From Wigglesworthia glossinidia (GTDB lineage: Bacteria; Pseudomonadota; Gammaproteobacteria; Enterobacterales; Enterobacteriaceae): DNA of 64,000 nucleotides. The notes below the pieces were generated by a model. It worked only from the letters and a program-made list of their open reading frames with translations. It was not told the DNA's origin and searched no databases. The position numbers were made by a program, and so were the translations under genes. Each line of letters starts with the position of its first letter. Position 1 is the first letter of the stretch. Location of the stretch: assembly GCA_030827005.1 (NCBI GenBank), contig JAVBJL010000008.1, forward strand, positions 1-64,000, in the 5' to 3' direction. Shown piece after piece: positions 54,610 through 64,000 of the stretch.

Positions 54610-55838
54610 TTTACCCAATTAAGAATATTCGAGAAGATTTTCCTATTTTAAAACAAAAAGTTAATAATTATCCATTAATTTATCTTGATAGCGCAGCTAG
54701 TGCTCAAAGACCGAAATATGTTTTTGAAAGAGAAATTCAGTATGCATCAGAACAACATTCTGCTGTTCATAGAGGAATTCATACTTTAAGCAAAAATGCT
54801 ACAAAATATATGGAAGATATTAGATCAAAAATTGCGTATTTTCTCAATGCAAAATCAGAAACAGAAATTATTTTTGTTAAAGGAGCTACAGAAGGAATTA
54901 ATTTAGTTGCTTATTCTTGGGGTGAAAACTATATAAATACAGGAGATAATATAGTAATTACTCAAATGGAACATCACGCCAACATTGTACCATGGCAAAT
55001 ACTTGCAAGAAAAAATAAAATAGAAATTAGATATATTCCACTATTATTTAATGGAAGATTAGATATTGATCAATTAAAAAATATTATTAACCACAAAACA
55101 CGTCTATTATGCATTACACATATGTCGAATGTTTTAGGTACATTTAACGAAGTAGAAACAATTATTAAAAAAATAAAAAAACTTTATAAGATTACAGTAT
55201 TAATTGATGGAGCACAAGCAATTGTGCATCACGATGTAGATGTACAAAAAATTAATTGTGATTTTTATGTTTTTTCAGGACATAAATTGTATGGACCGCC
55301 AGGGATAGGAGTATTATATGGCAAAAAAGAAATACTAGATAGTATGCCTCCATGGGAAGGAGGCGGAGGTATGATTCAAAATGTTTGTTTAAATTCAGGA
55401 GTAACATTTAATTCTGTTCCATGGAAATTTGAAGCCGGGTCCCCTAATATTTCCGGGATTATCGGATTAGGTGCGGCTATAGATTATATAAATCAAATAG
55501 GGAAGGCTCATATTCATATACATGAAAATCAAATAATAAATTATGCCTTATTAAAACTAAAGAGTATTCCCAAAATTAAAATTTATGGATCAGAACCATT
55601 TTCTGGATTAATTTCTTTTAATTTAGAAAATCATCATGCTTATGATATTGGATTAATACTCAATGAATATGGTATTGCTATTCGTACTGGACATCATTGT
55701 GCTATGCCTATTATGAAATTTTTTAAAATAGATAGTATGTGTAGAATATCAATAGCTATGTATACAAATAAATCGGATATTCGCTATTTTATAAAAAAAC
55801 TAATTAAGACAATAAATTTTTTAGAAAAAATTAATTAA
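54606..55838 (+). CDS. sufS: cysteine desulfurase SufS
   Basis: YLDSAASAQRPKYV; FSGHKLYGPPGIGVLYGKKE; IRTGHHCAMPIM; ATGA overlap with sufD. Confidence 0.97.
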   Translation: MIYPIKNIREDFPILKQKVNNYPLIYLDSAASAQRPKYVFEREIQYASEQHSAVHRGIHTLSKNATKYMEDIRSKIAYFLNAKSETEIIFVKGATEGINLVAYSWGENYINTGDNIVITQMEHHANIVPWQILARKNKIEIRYIPLLFNGRLDIDQLKNIINHKTRLLCITHMSNVLGTFNEVETIIKKIKKLYKITVLIDGAQAIVHHDVDVQKINCDFYVFSGHKLYGPPGIGVLYGKKEILDSMPPWEGGGGMIQNVCLNSGVTFNSVPWKFEAGSPNISGIIGLGAAIDYINQIGKAHIHIHENQIINYALLKLKSIPKIKIYGSEPFSGLISFNLENHHAYDIGLILNEYGIAIRTGHHCAMPIMKFFKIDSMCRISIAMYTNKSDIRYFIKKLIKTINFLEKIN

Positions 55839-55856
55839 TAATCGATATCATATTTT

Positions 55857-56264
55857 ATGAATAAACATGAATTTATAAAAAATTTTTCTTATTTACATAA
55901 TTGGCAAGAAAAATATTTATACCTAATAGAATTAGGAAAAAGCTTATCTCCATTTCCTGAAAAATTTAAAAATTCTAATCATCTTGTTACTGGATGTCAG
56001 AATCTTGTTTGGATTGCATTATTACTTAATCGAGGTCAAATAAAATTTTATGGAGAAAGTAATTCCGTTATTGTTAAAGGATTAATAGCGGTTTTATTTA
56101 TTTTATATAAGAATTTAAAGGTATCTGAACTAGTTTTATACGATATCAATTCATACCTAAAACGTTTATCTTTAACAGATCACCTAACCCCTTCTCGAAT
56201 GCAAGGGTTAGGCGCTATTATTAATTTTATAAAAAAATCGGCTTTTTTTCTACAAAAAAATTAA
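55857..56264 (+). CDS. sufE: sulfur acceptor SufE
   Basis: WQEKYLYLIELGKSL; NHLVTGCQNLVWI; HLTPSRMQGLGAI. Confidence 0.95.
   Translation: MNKHEFIKNFSYLHNWQEKYLYLIELGKSLSPFPEKFKNSNHLVTGCQNLVWIALLLNRGQIKFYGESNSVIVKGLIAVLFILYKNLKVSELVLYDINSYLKRLSLTDHLTPSRMQGLGAIINFIKKSAFFLQKN
56183..56212 (+). promoter_or_regulatory. strong hairpin within sufE: CCTAACCCCTT-N9-AAGGGTTAGG
   Basis: 10 pairs with one bulged C, 9-nt loop, GC-rich relative to surroundings. Confidence 0.55.
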
Positions 56265-56282
56265 AAATTTGAACAATAAAAT

Positions 56283-56516
56283 TTATTTTCTATAATAAAA
56301 AGAACGATTATTAAGACGCTGATTTGCACGATCCGCTTCTTCTTTGGCTATGTGAGCATCTGATTTAATATTTTTCAAATCTTCTGAAATATGATCTATT
56401 TGATTATGCAGTTCTTTTATATCAGAATTTAGCTTGCTATTACTTGGACTATTTGTACAACTTGTTAGTATTAATACGCTAAAAATTATGTTTAGTACGA
56501 TTTTATGATTTAACAT
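56283..56516 (-). CDS. lpp: murein (Braun) lipoprotein Lpp
   Basis: Signal peptide with lipobox LTSC; heptad helix; C-terminal ...YYRK. Confidence 0.9.
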   Translation of the reverse strand: MLNHKIVLNIIFSVLILTSCTNSPSNSKLNSDIKELHNQIDHISEDLKNIKSDAHIAKEEADRANQRLNNRSFYYRK

Positions 56517-56816
56517 TTTATTTCCTTAAATAAATCACTTATTAGAATCGAATTGTATTTGATATGAAAAAATTATTTCTATTTTTTTATTAAAGACATA
56601 TAGAGTTAATTTTTTTGTTTATTATATTCAAAACTAATTTTTTTATTATATTAAATAACATATATATATTGTAGTATTTTATTTTTATAATTTTTAATAA
56701 AAAATTCATATTAAAATGTATACATATTAATAATGTGCTAAAATTTTTGTTATTTTATCTTTCGAATATGTATTGATTTAAAAAATCTAATACTTTAATC
56801 TTATTAATTTCAATAA

Positions 56817-58445
<1,629 letters not shown>

Positions 58446-58509
58446 TATATTTATTTAATATTATTTTAGTATAGTATTAAATGCTATCCACATATTAATA
58501 TAAAATATA

Positions 58510-59814
58510 ATGTATACTACAAAAATTATTAAAGTTATTGGTCGTGAGATTTTGGATTCAAGAGGTAAACCTACAGTAGAAGCCGAAGTTCATTTATCAG
58601 GTGGAATTATAGGAAGAGCCTCCTCTCCATCCGGAATATCTATTGGCTCTAAAGAAGCATATGAATTACGCGATGAAGATCCTTCACGTTTTTTGGGAGC
58701 AGGTGTTACAAAAGCAGTAGCAATAATAAATAAAAAAATTTCGAAATCTTTAGTTAAAAAAAATGCTGAAGAGCAAAAAAATATTGACGATATCATGATT
58801 AATTTAGATGGAACAGATAATAAATCTAAATTAGGAGCAAATTCAATTTTGGCCGTATCACTTGCAAACGCTAAAGCAGTTTCAAAAATAAGAAAAATTC
58901 CTTTATATAAATATATATCAGAATTAAATGAAGTACCAGAAATATTCTCTATGCCATTACCAATGATTAATGTTATTAATGGAGGAAAACATACAAATAA
59001 TAATATTGATATTCAAGAATTTATGATTCAACCAGTTAGTGCAAAGAATATTAAGCACGCAATTCAAATGGGTGCCGAAGTATTTCATAATTTAGGAAAA
59101 ATATTGCATGAGCAGGGAATGAGTACTTCTATCGGAGATGAGGGAGGATATTCTCCGAATTTACAATCTAATATTGTTGCATTGAATTTAATTCAAGAAG
59201 CAATAGAAAAATCTGGATTTCGTATAGGAATAGATATCACATTAGCAATTGATTGTGCAGCATCAGAGTTTTTTGAAAAAAGTTACCAATCATATTATTT
59301 AAAAAGTGAAAAGCAAATGTTTTCATCCTATGAATTTATAAAATATTTAACTGATCTTACAAATAAATACCCAATTCTTTCTATTGAAGATGGTTTACAT
59401 GAAAATGATTTATCGGGATTTAAAATTTTAACAAATTCTTTAGGAAAAAAAATTCAAATTGTCGGAGATGATTTATTTGTCACTAATTCTAAATTATTAG
59501 ATTATGGGATAAAAAACGGTATTGCTAATTCTATTTTAATTAAACCCAACCAGATTGGCTCTTTAACAGAAACATTAAAAGTAATCAAAATTGCTAAACA
59601 AGCAGGATATTCCACTATCATTTCACATCGATCTGGAGAAACTGAAGATGTTACGATAGCAGACTTATCAGTTGGAACAGCATCAGGACAAATTAAAACG
59701 GGCTCTATGAGCCGATCGGATCGTATAGCAAAATATAATAGATTGATTCGTATTGAAGAGGAGTTAAGATTTCAAGCTCCATTTCATGGACGAGTAGAAA
59801 TTAAGAATCAATAA
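58510..59814 (+). CDS. eno: enolase
   Basis: [54 protein letters not shown]. Confidence 0.97.
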   Translation: MYTTKIIKVIGREILDSRGKPTVEAEVHLSGGIIGRASSPSGISIGSKEAYELRDEDPSRFLGAGVTKAVAIINKKISKSLVKKNAEEQKNIDDIMINLDGTDNKSKLGANSILAVSLANAKAVSKIRKIPLYKYISELNEVPEIFSMPLPMINVINGGKHTNNNIDIQEFMIQPVSAKNIKHAIQMGAEVFHNLGKILHEQGMSTSIGDEGGYSPNLQSNIVALNLIQEAIEKSGFRIGIDITLAIDCAASEFFEKSYQSYYLKSEKQMFSSYEFIKYLTDLTNKYPILSIEDGLHENDLSGFKILTNSLGKKIQIVGDDLFVTNSKLLDYGIKNGIANSILIKPNQIGSLTETLKVIKIAKQAGYSTIISHRSGETEDVTIADLSVGTASGQIKTGSMSRSDRIAKYNRLIRIEEELRFQAPFHGRVEIKNQ

Positions 59815-59824
59815 AATTTAAATT

Positions 59825-60754
59825 CTAATTTTTTACAATATTAATTGGAAATCCATGACGCTCCTGAAATGCTTTTGTTACAACAAATTGATTCACTTTT
59901 GGATCTCGTATAAAATCATATATTTTTTTAGGAATTTTAATTGGATCATGATAAAGCGATTTAAATGTTTTTAAACTATTTGATAATGGATAGTGCACTT
60001 CTATATATTTACTTCCATCTAATTCCAGAGAAACCTTGATCGGTTCATTAATAAATTTTACTACGGTTCCAATTGGAACATGATCAAATAAATATTTGAT
60101 ATCCGCATCTCTTAATCGAATACATCCATGAGTTACGCGTAATCCAATACCAAAATTTGCATTTGTTCCATGAATAGCGTATAAATTTTCTAAATATAAA
60201 GCATATAGCCCCATTGGGTTATTTTTTCCAGGAGGATAAACTTTTAATAAAATTTTTCCTCTAGATAAATATTCTTTACGCATAGATTGCGTTGGTATCC
60301 AAGTTGGTCCATACTTTTTATTTTTAATAAAAGTAGTCCAGTTATTTGGTGTTTCTGTTCCTACTTGTCCAATACCAATAGGAAAAATTATTACTATATT
60401 AGAATTTTTAGGAAAATAAAATAATCTCATTTCAACAGTATTTATAACAATCCCTGTATACTGAATATCTGGTAAAATAAGTTGTTTTGGAATAATTATT
60501 TTTGTGCCTGCTACTGGTAAGAAGACATCTACTCCTGGATTAGCAGCTAATATATTTGTTAATCCTACATTAAATTTTTTAGCAAAATACTCTAAAGAAT
60601 ACGAATTATTTTTTGGTATAGTAATAACGAAGTTTTCTCCAATTATTCTGCTACCATTTTTAGGTAGTTGATATATTTCTGAATAAGTAATTTTGCAGAA
60701 TATTATTCCTAATATGCATATTTTAAGGTGGATAACCAATTTTCTAATGTACAT
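59825..60754 (-). CDS. L,D-transpeptidase (YkuD domain; ErfK/YbiS/YcfS/YnhG type)
   Basis: Signal sequence, LysM-like region, catalytic HG...VTHGCIRLRDADI. Confidence 0.93.
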   Translation of the reverse strand: MYIRKLVIHLKICILGIIFCKITYSEIYQLPKNGSRIIGENFVITIPKNNSYSLEYFAKKFNVGLTNILAANPGVDVFLPVAGTKIIIPKQLILPDIQYTGIVINTVEMRLFYFPKNSNIVIIFPIGIGQVGTETPNNWTTFIKNKKYGPTWIPTQSMRKEYLSRGKILLKVYPPGKNNPMGLYALYLENLYAIHGTNANFGIGLRVTHGCIRLRDADIKYLFDHVPIGTVVKFINEPIKVSLELDGSKYIEVHYPLSNSLKTFKSLYHDPIKIPKKIYDFIRDPKVNQFVVTKAFQERHGFPINIVKN

Positions 60755-60826
60755 TTTGCTTCAGATATTATAAATATAAAATAAAAAACCTGTATTTTTT
60801 TAATTTTAAAATTTTTAAAAAAATTA

Positions 60827-61900
60827 TTAAATGTTAAATAAAAATTCGATAATATCTCCATTTTTTATTAGGTATTTTTTTCCTTCTAATCGAACTTTTC
60901 CAAATTTTTTTGCTAATTGCATATCTTTATAATAAATAAAATCTTCAAAAGAAATTACTTTTGCTCGAATAAATCCTTTTTGAAAATCACTATGAATTTT
61001 ACCTGATGCTTGCAACGCTGTAGTATTATGATGAATTAACCATGAGCGAACTTCTTTTTTTCCTACAGTGAAAAAGTTATTTAAGTTTAATATTTTACAT
61101 CCACAATTAATAATTTTTCCTAAATCAGAATTTTCCAATATAGGTATTATTTCAATTTTAGACGATTCTTTTTTTAAAGAATTTATAAAAATATCTTCTG
61201 ATTTAGCACATATTTTAAGTACAGGTATTTTAAAATTACTAAAATATTTTTTTATTTCATTTATATAGAAATTATTATTCAAATTATTTTTAGCAATATT
61301 CAAGATAAACATTTTTGGTTTTAAACTTAAAAAGTTGCACTCAGAAATTATATTTTTATGTAAGTTTTGTATATTAAAATTTTTTTTTCTTAATAATTTT
61401 TCTAAAAAAGATTCTAAAATAATAATAGAATTTTTATTATCATTATTTTTATTTTGTTTTTTTAAAAAAAGAATTTTTTCAGTACATCTGCTTATATCAG
61501 ATAATACTAGTTCTGAATGTACAATGTGAATCTCATTTAATATATCATTAATAATTTTAGAAGAGTCTGTTTTTTTTAAAAAACAACCCACTACGTGGCT
61601 GATTGCATCAACAGTACGAATTTGACTTAAAAATTGATTTCCTAACCCGCATCCTTCGGATGCGCCTTTAACTAAACCTGCAATATCGATAAATTCAATA
61701 TACTCGGGGATAATACTACTGGATTTTACAATATTTTGCAATTTAAATAGACGTATATCTGGTATGGGAGCTAGTGCAATATTTGGTTTTATTGTACAAA
61801 ATGGAAAATTTTTAGCTGATGCTCGTGACTTGGTAAGCGCATTAAATAATGTAGATTTTCCAACATTAGGAAGCCCTATAATTCCAATTTTTAACCCCAT
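60827..61900 (-). CDS. ychF: ribosome-binding ATPase YchF
   Basis: MGLKIGIIGLPNVGKSTLFNALTKS; FIDIAGLVKGASEGCGLGNQFL; adjacent to pth. Confidence 0.95.
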   Translation of the reverse strand: MGLKIGIIGLPNVGKSTLFNALTKSRASAKNFPFCTIKPNIALAPIPDIRLFKLQNIVKSSSIIPEYIEFIDIAGLVKGASEGCGLGNQFLSQIRTVDAISHVVGCFLKKTDSSKIINDILNEIHIVHSELVLSDISRCTEKILFLKKQNKNNDNKNSIIILESFLEKLLRKKNFNIQNLHKNIISECNFLSLKPKMFILNIAKNNLNNNFYINEIKKYFSNFKIPVLKICAKSEDIFINSLKKESSKIEIIPILENSDLGKIINCGCKILNLNNFFTVGKKEVRSWLIHHNTTALQASGKIHSDFQKGFIRAKVISFEDFIYYKDMQLAKKFGKVRLEGKKYLIKNGDIIEFLFNI

Positions 61901-61946
61901 CACAGTATCCTCTTTATTAATTTTATTATATTTTAATATTATAAAA

Positions 61947-62522
61947 TTAACTTTTATGTAAAATATTCATAGCGTGATATTGATTTTTTTTTATTAAAAT
62001 ATTAATACAATTAATAGATTTATTAATTATTTGTTTTAATTGAAATAATTCTTGTACATTTAATTTGCTTAAAATATATCTTTTTATATCATAGTTTTTT
62101 TTAGGACGTCCAATTCCGATACGCAATGTATGAAATAAAGATTTTTTTTCAATTAAATTTACTATACTTTTAATTCCATTATGACTGCTGTTTCTATGAA
62201 AAAATTTAAATCGAGCACAACCTATTTTTAGATCTAATTCATCGTGAATAATTAGTAATTCTTGAGGATAAATTTTATAAAAAGTATAAAAATTATAAAT
62301 TATTTCTCCGTTAATATTCATATAATTATCTGGAATCATTAAGATTATATTATTTAGATCTATATTGATTTTTGCGTAATAGCAAGAAAAAAATTTATCT
62401 TTTTTTAAATTTTTATTATATTTTTTCGCTAAAGTATTAATGAATAGTTCTCCGATATTATGACGTGTATACGAGTATTTTGGTATCGGATTTGATAGTC
62501 CCACAATCATTTTTAATTTCAT
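61947..62522 (-). CDS. pth: peptidyl-tRNA hydrolase
   Basis: KMIVGLSNPIPKYSYTRHNIGELFI; IIHDELDLKIG; HNGIKSI; RIGIGRP. Confidence 0.94.
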   Translation of the reverse strand: MKLKMIVGLSNPIPKYSYTRHNIGELFINTLAKKYNKNLKKDKFFSCYYAKINIDLNNIILMIPDNYMNINGEIIYNFYTFYKIYPQELLIIHDELDLKIGCARFKFFHRNSSHNGIKSIVNLIEKKSLFHTLRIGIGRPKKNYDIKRYILSKLNVQELFQLKQIINKSINCINILIKKNQYHAMNILHKS

Positions 62523-62560
62523 AAAACATCTTAAATTCTTATCTAAGAATTAACTTATTT

Positions 62561-63475
62561 TTATTCGTTAATGATATTTTGTATATATTTTGTTAATATT
62601 TTAGAAACTGTTAAAATTTTCATATTTGGTAATATTTGTTTAAAGCTTGCATTTATTGGAATTGTATCGCATAAAATAAATTCATCAATAACGGATGATC
62701 GCATATTATCGAGTGCATTTCCAGATAATACCGGGTGTGTAATATAGCATATAATTTTTGATGCTCCTTTATTTTTTAAATAATACGCAGATTTACATAA
62801 AGTTGATGCTGTATCAATAATATCATCAATTATTATACAGATACGATTTTTTACATTTCCAATAATATTCGCCACTTTTGTTTGATTAACGTTAGGTCGA
62901 TATTTTTCTATTACTGCAATATCTATATTTTTCATAGCATTTGATATTTGTCTTGCACGATGTATGCCTCCAAAATCTGGAGCAACAACAACTGGATCCA
63001 AAAAATTTTTTTTCTTTATATCATTTAAAAATATTTTTTTAACAGGTATTGAATCAAATGTTATATCAAAAAATCCTTGTATTTGTTCAAAATGCACGTC
63101 AATAGTGACTATTTGATTAATTCCTGATGCAGATAAAAGATTTGCAATTAATTTTGCTGAGATTGGAACTGATTCTGAATTAATTCTGCGATCTTGTCTG
63201 GAATATCCAAAATACGGTATTATTGCAACAATTTTTTTAGCGGCAGCACGTTTTAGCGCGTCAGTAATTAATAGAAGCTCCATCAAATTTTCATTTACTG
63301 GAGTGCAGGTGGACTGGATGATACATGCATTTTTCCCTCTTACGTTCTCATTGATTTTTATATTAATCTCTCCATCTTTAAAGCGATTAATAGATATTTT
63401 AGATAACGATATGTTAATTTTATTAGAAATTGAATTTGCTAATTCTAAGTTAGACGTTCCCGAAAAAATTTTCAT
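62561..63475 (-). CDS. prs: ribose-phosphate pyrophosphokinase
   Basis: KIFSGTSNLELA; YFGYSRQDR; CIIIDDIIDTASTLCK. Confidence 0.96.
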   Translation of the reverse strand: MKIFSGTSNLELANSISNKINISLSKISINRFKDGEINIKINENVRGKNACIIQSTCTPVNENLMELLLITDALKRAAAKKIVAIIPYFGYSRQDRRINSESVPISAKLIANLLSASGINQIVTIDVHFEQIQGFFDITFDSIPVKKIFLNDIKKKNFLDPVVVAPDFGGIHRARQISNAMKNIDIAVIEKYRPNVNQTKVANIIGNVKNRICIIIDDIIDTASTLCKSAYYLKNKGASKIICYITHPVLSGNALDNMRSSVIDEFILCDTIPINASFKQILPNMKILTVSKILTKYIQNIINE

Positions 63476-63542
63476 TTTAATATGGCAGTTGTTTAGCTTT
63501 ATTTTTAATGTAGCGCTAAAATATATTTATTTCAAGCAAAAA

Positions 63543-64000
63543 TCATACTCTAAATCGGTTGTTTAGCACTTTTCTTAATAAAGACATATTTGAGCTTTTG
63601 CTTATAAAAGCTCGTATATTTTTTGGTAATTTATATAAAATTTCTTGAGCATTTTTTTCAGAACAAAATTCTGCAAATATACATCCTCCTGTACCAGTCA
63701 GACGAAATTGTGCATATCTAGAATATTTTTTAATTAAGTTATCCATAATAGAAAAATTTTTTTTTACTAAATTTTGAAAATCGTTAGTAAAAGGTTTTTT
63801 TAGATGTTGATTCAAAGTTTTTGGTAAACTATAATATCGCATAGAGAATTTATCAAACATTGATTTAGTGGAAATACTTATTGGAGGAACAATAATTAAA
63901 TACCATTTTAATGGAAGATTTATTAAAGATAGTTTTTCACCGATACCTTCTGCAAATGCAGACTGTCCATATATAAAAGTAGGAACATCGGATCCAATTT
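63543..64000 (-). CDS. ispE: 4-diphosphocytidyl-2-C-methyl-D-erythritol kinase (5' part outside the window)
   Basis: The frame stays open to the window edge: ...IGSDVPTFIYGQSAFAEGIGEKLSLINLPLKWYLIIVPPISISTKSMFDKFS...; ARFRLTGTGGCIFAEF; next to prs as in E. coli. Confidence 0.92.
   Translation of the reverse strand, partial: IGSDVPTFIYGQSAFAEGIGEKLSLINLPLKWYLIIVPPISISTKSMFDKFSMRYYSLPKTLNQHLKKPFTNDFQNLVKKNFSIMDNLIKKYSRYAQFRLTGTGGCIFAEFCSEKNAQEILYKLPKNIRAFISKSSNMSLLRKVLNNRFRV

Noticed and set aside
58484-58492. DnaA-box-like CTATCCACA between pyrG and eno
   Set aside because: Single imperfect box, no cluster and no dnaA/gidA context; not evidence of an origin.
61335-61529. Small ORFs antisense to ychF (61068-61268, 61335-61529, 61764-61961)
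   Set aside because: No recognisable domains; antisense to a conserved GTPase-family gene.
61917-61950. TTAATTTTAT...ATAAAATTAA inverted repeat between ychF and pth
   Set aside because: Purely A/T; such repeats are expected often by chance at this composition.
62534-62551. Palindrome AATTCTTA-TC-TAAGAATT between pth and prs
   Set aside because: 2-nt spacer and no T-run; weak evidence for a terminator or operator.
63303-63566. 87-aa ORF antisense to prs
   Set aside because: Mostly within prs; hydrophobic translation typical of AT-rich antisense frames.

Overview
The window is a very AT-rich, gene-dense bacterial chromosome segment. Nearly every confident ORF has a recognisable Enterobacterales (E. 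coli-like) counterpart. I see no phage, transposon, CRISPR array or recognisable defence/secretion system. The pattern fits a host-restricted, reduced-genome gammaproteobacterial symbiont; the exact lineage cannot be fixed without a search. Eroded E. coli-like blocks in order: MarR regulator; gmk-rpoZ / rpmG-rpmB / coaBC-dut / pyrE; tRNA-Pro; tilS; prlC; marC; tRNA-Phe; cutA-aspA; dapD-map / rpsB-tsf-(pyrH missing)-frr-dxr-uppS-cdsA-rseP-bamA-skp-lpxD-fabZ-lpxA-lpxB-dnaE-accA; nhaP2 / alr; minCDE; tsaB, xthA, purU; galU-ugd / hns; cls, yciC, yciK, ribA, pyrF, fabI; sufABCDSE / lpp; pyrG-eno; an L,D-transpeptidase; ychF-pth-prs-ispE (partial). I found no clearly novel multi-gene system. The observations most worth checking are: (i) pyrH absent from the rpsB-tsf-frr locus; (ii) a cluster of non-AUG starts in the frr-lpxB block, including an apparent CTG start for cdsA behind a strong Shine-Dalgarno; (iii) a potentially switching hairpin leader before gmk; (iv) a perfect 12-bp inverted repeat in the hns leader; (v) A11-A12 tracts inside minC, minD and tsaB; (vi) substitutions in the enolase catalytic loop; (vii) single-base decay of encoded CCA ends in both tRNAs; (viii) a strong hairpin inside sufE.
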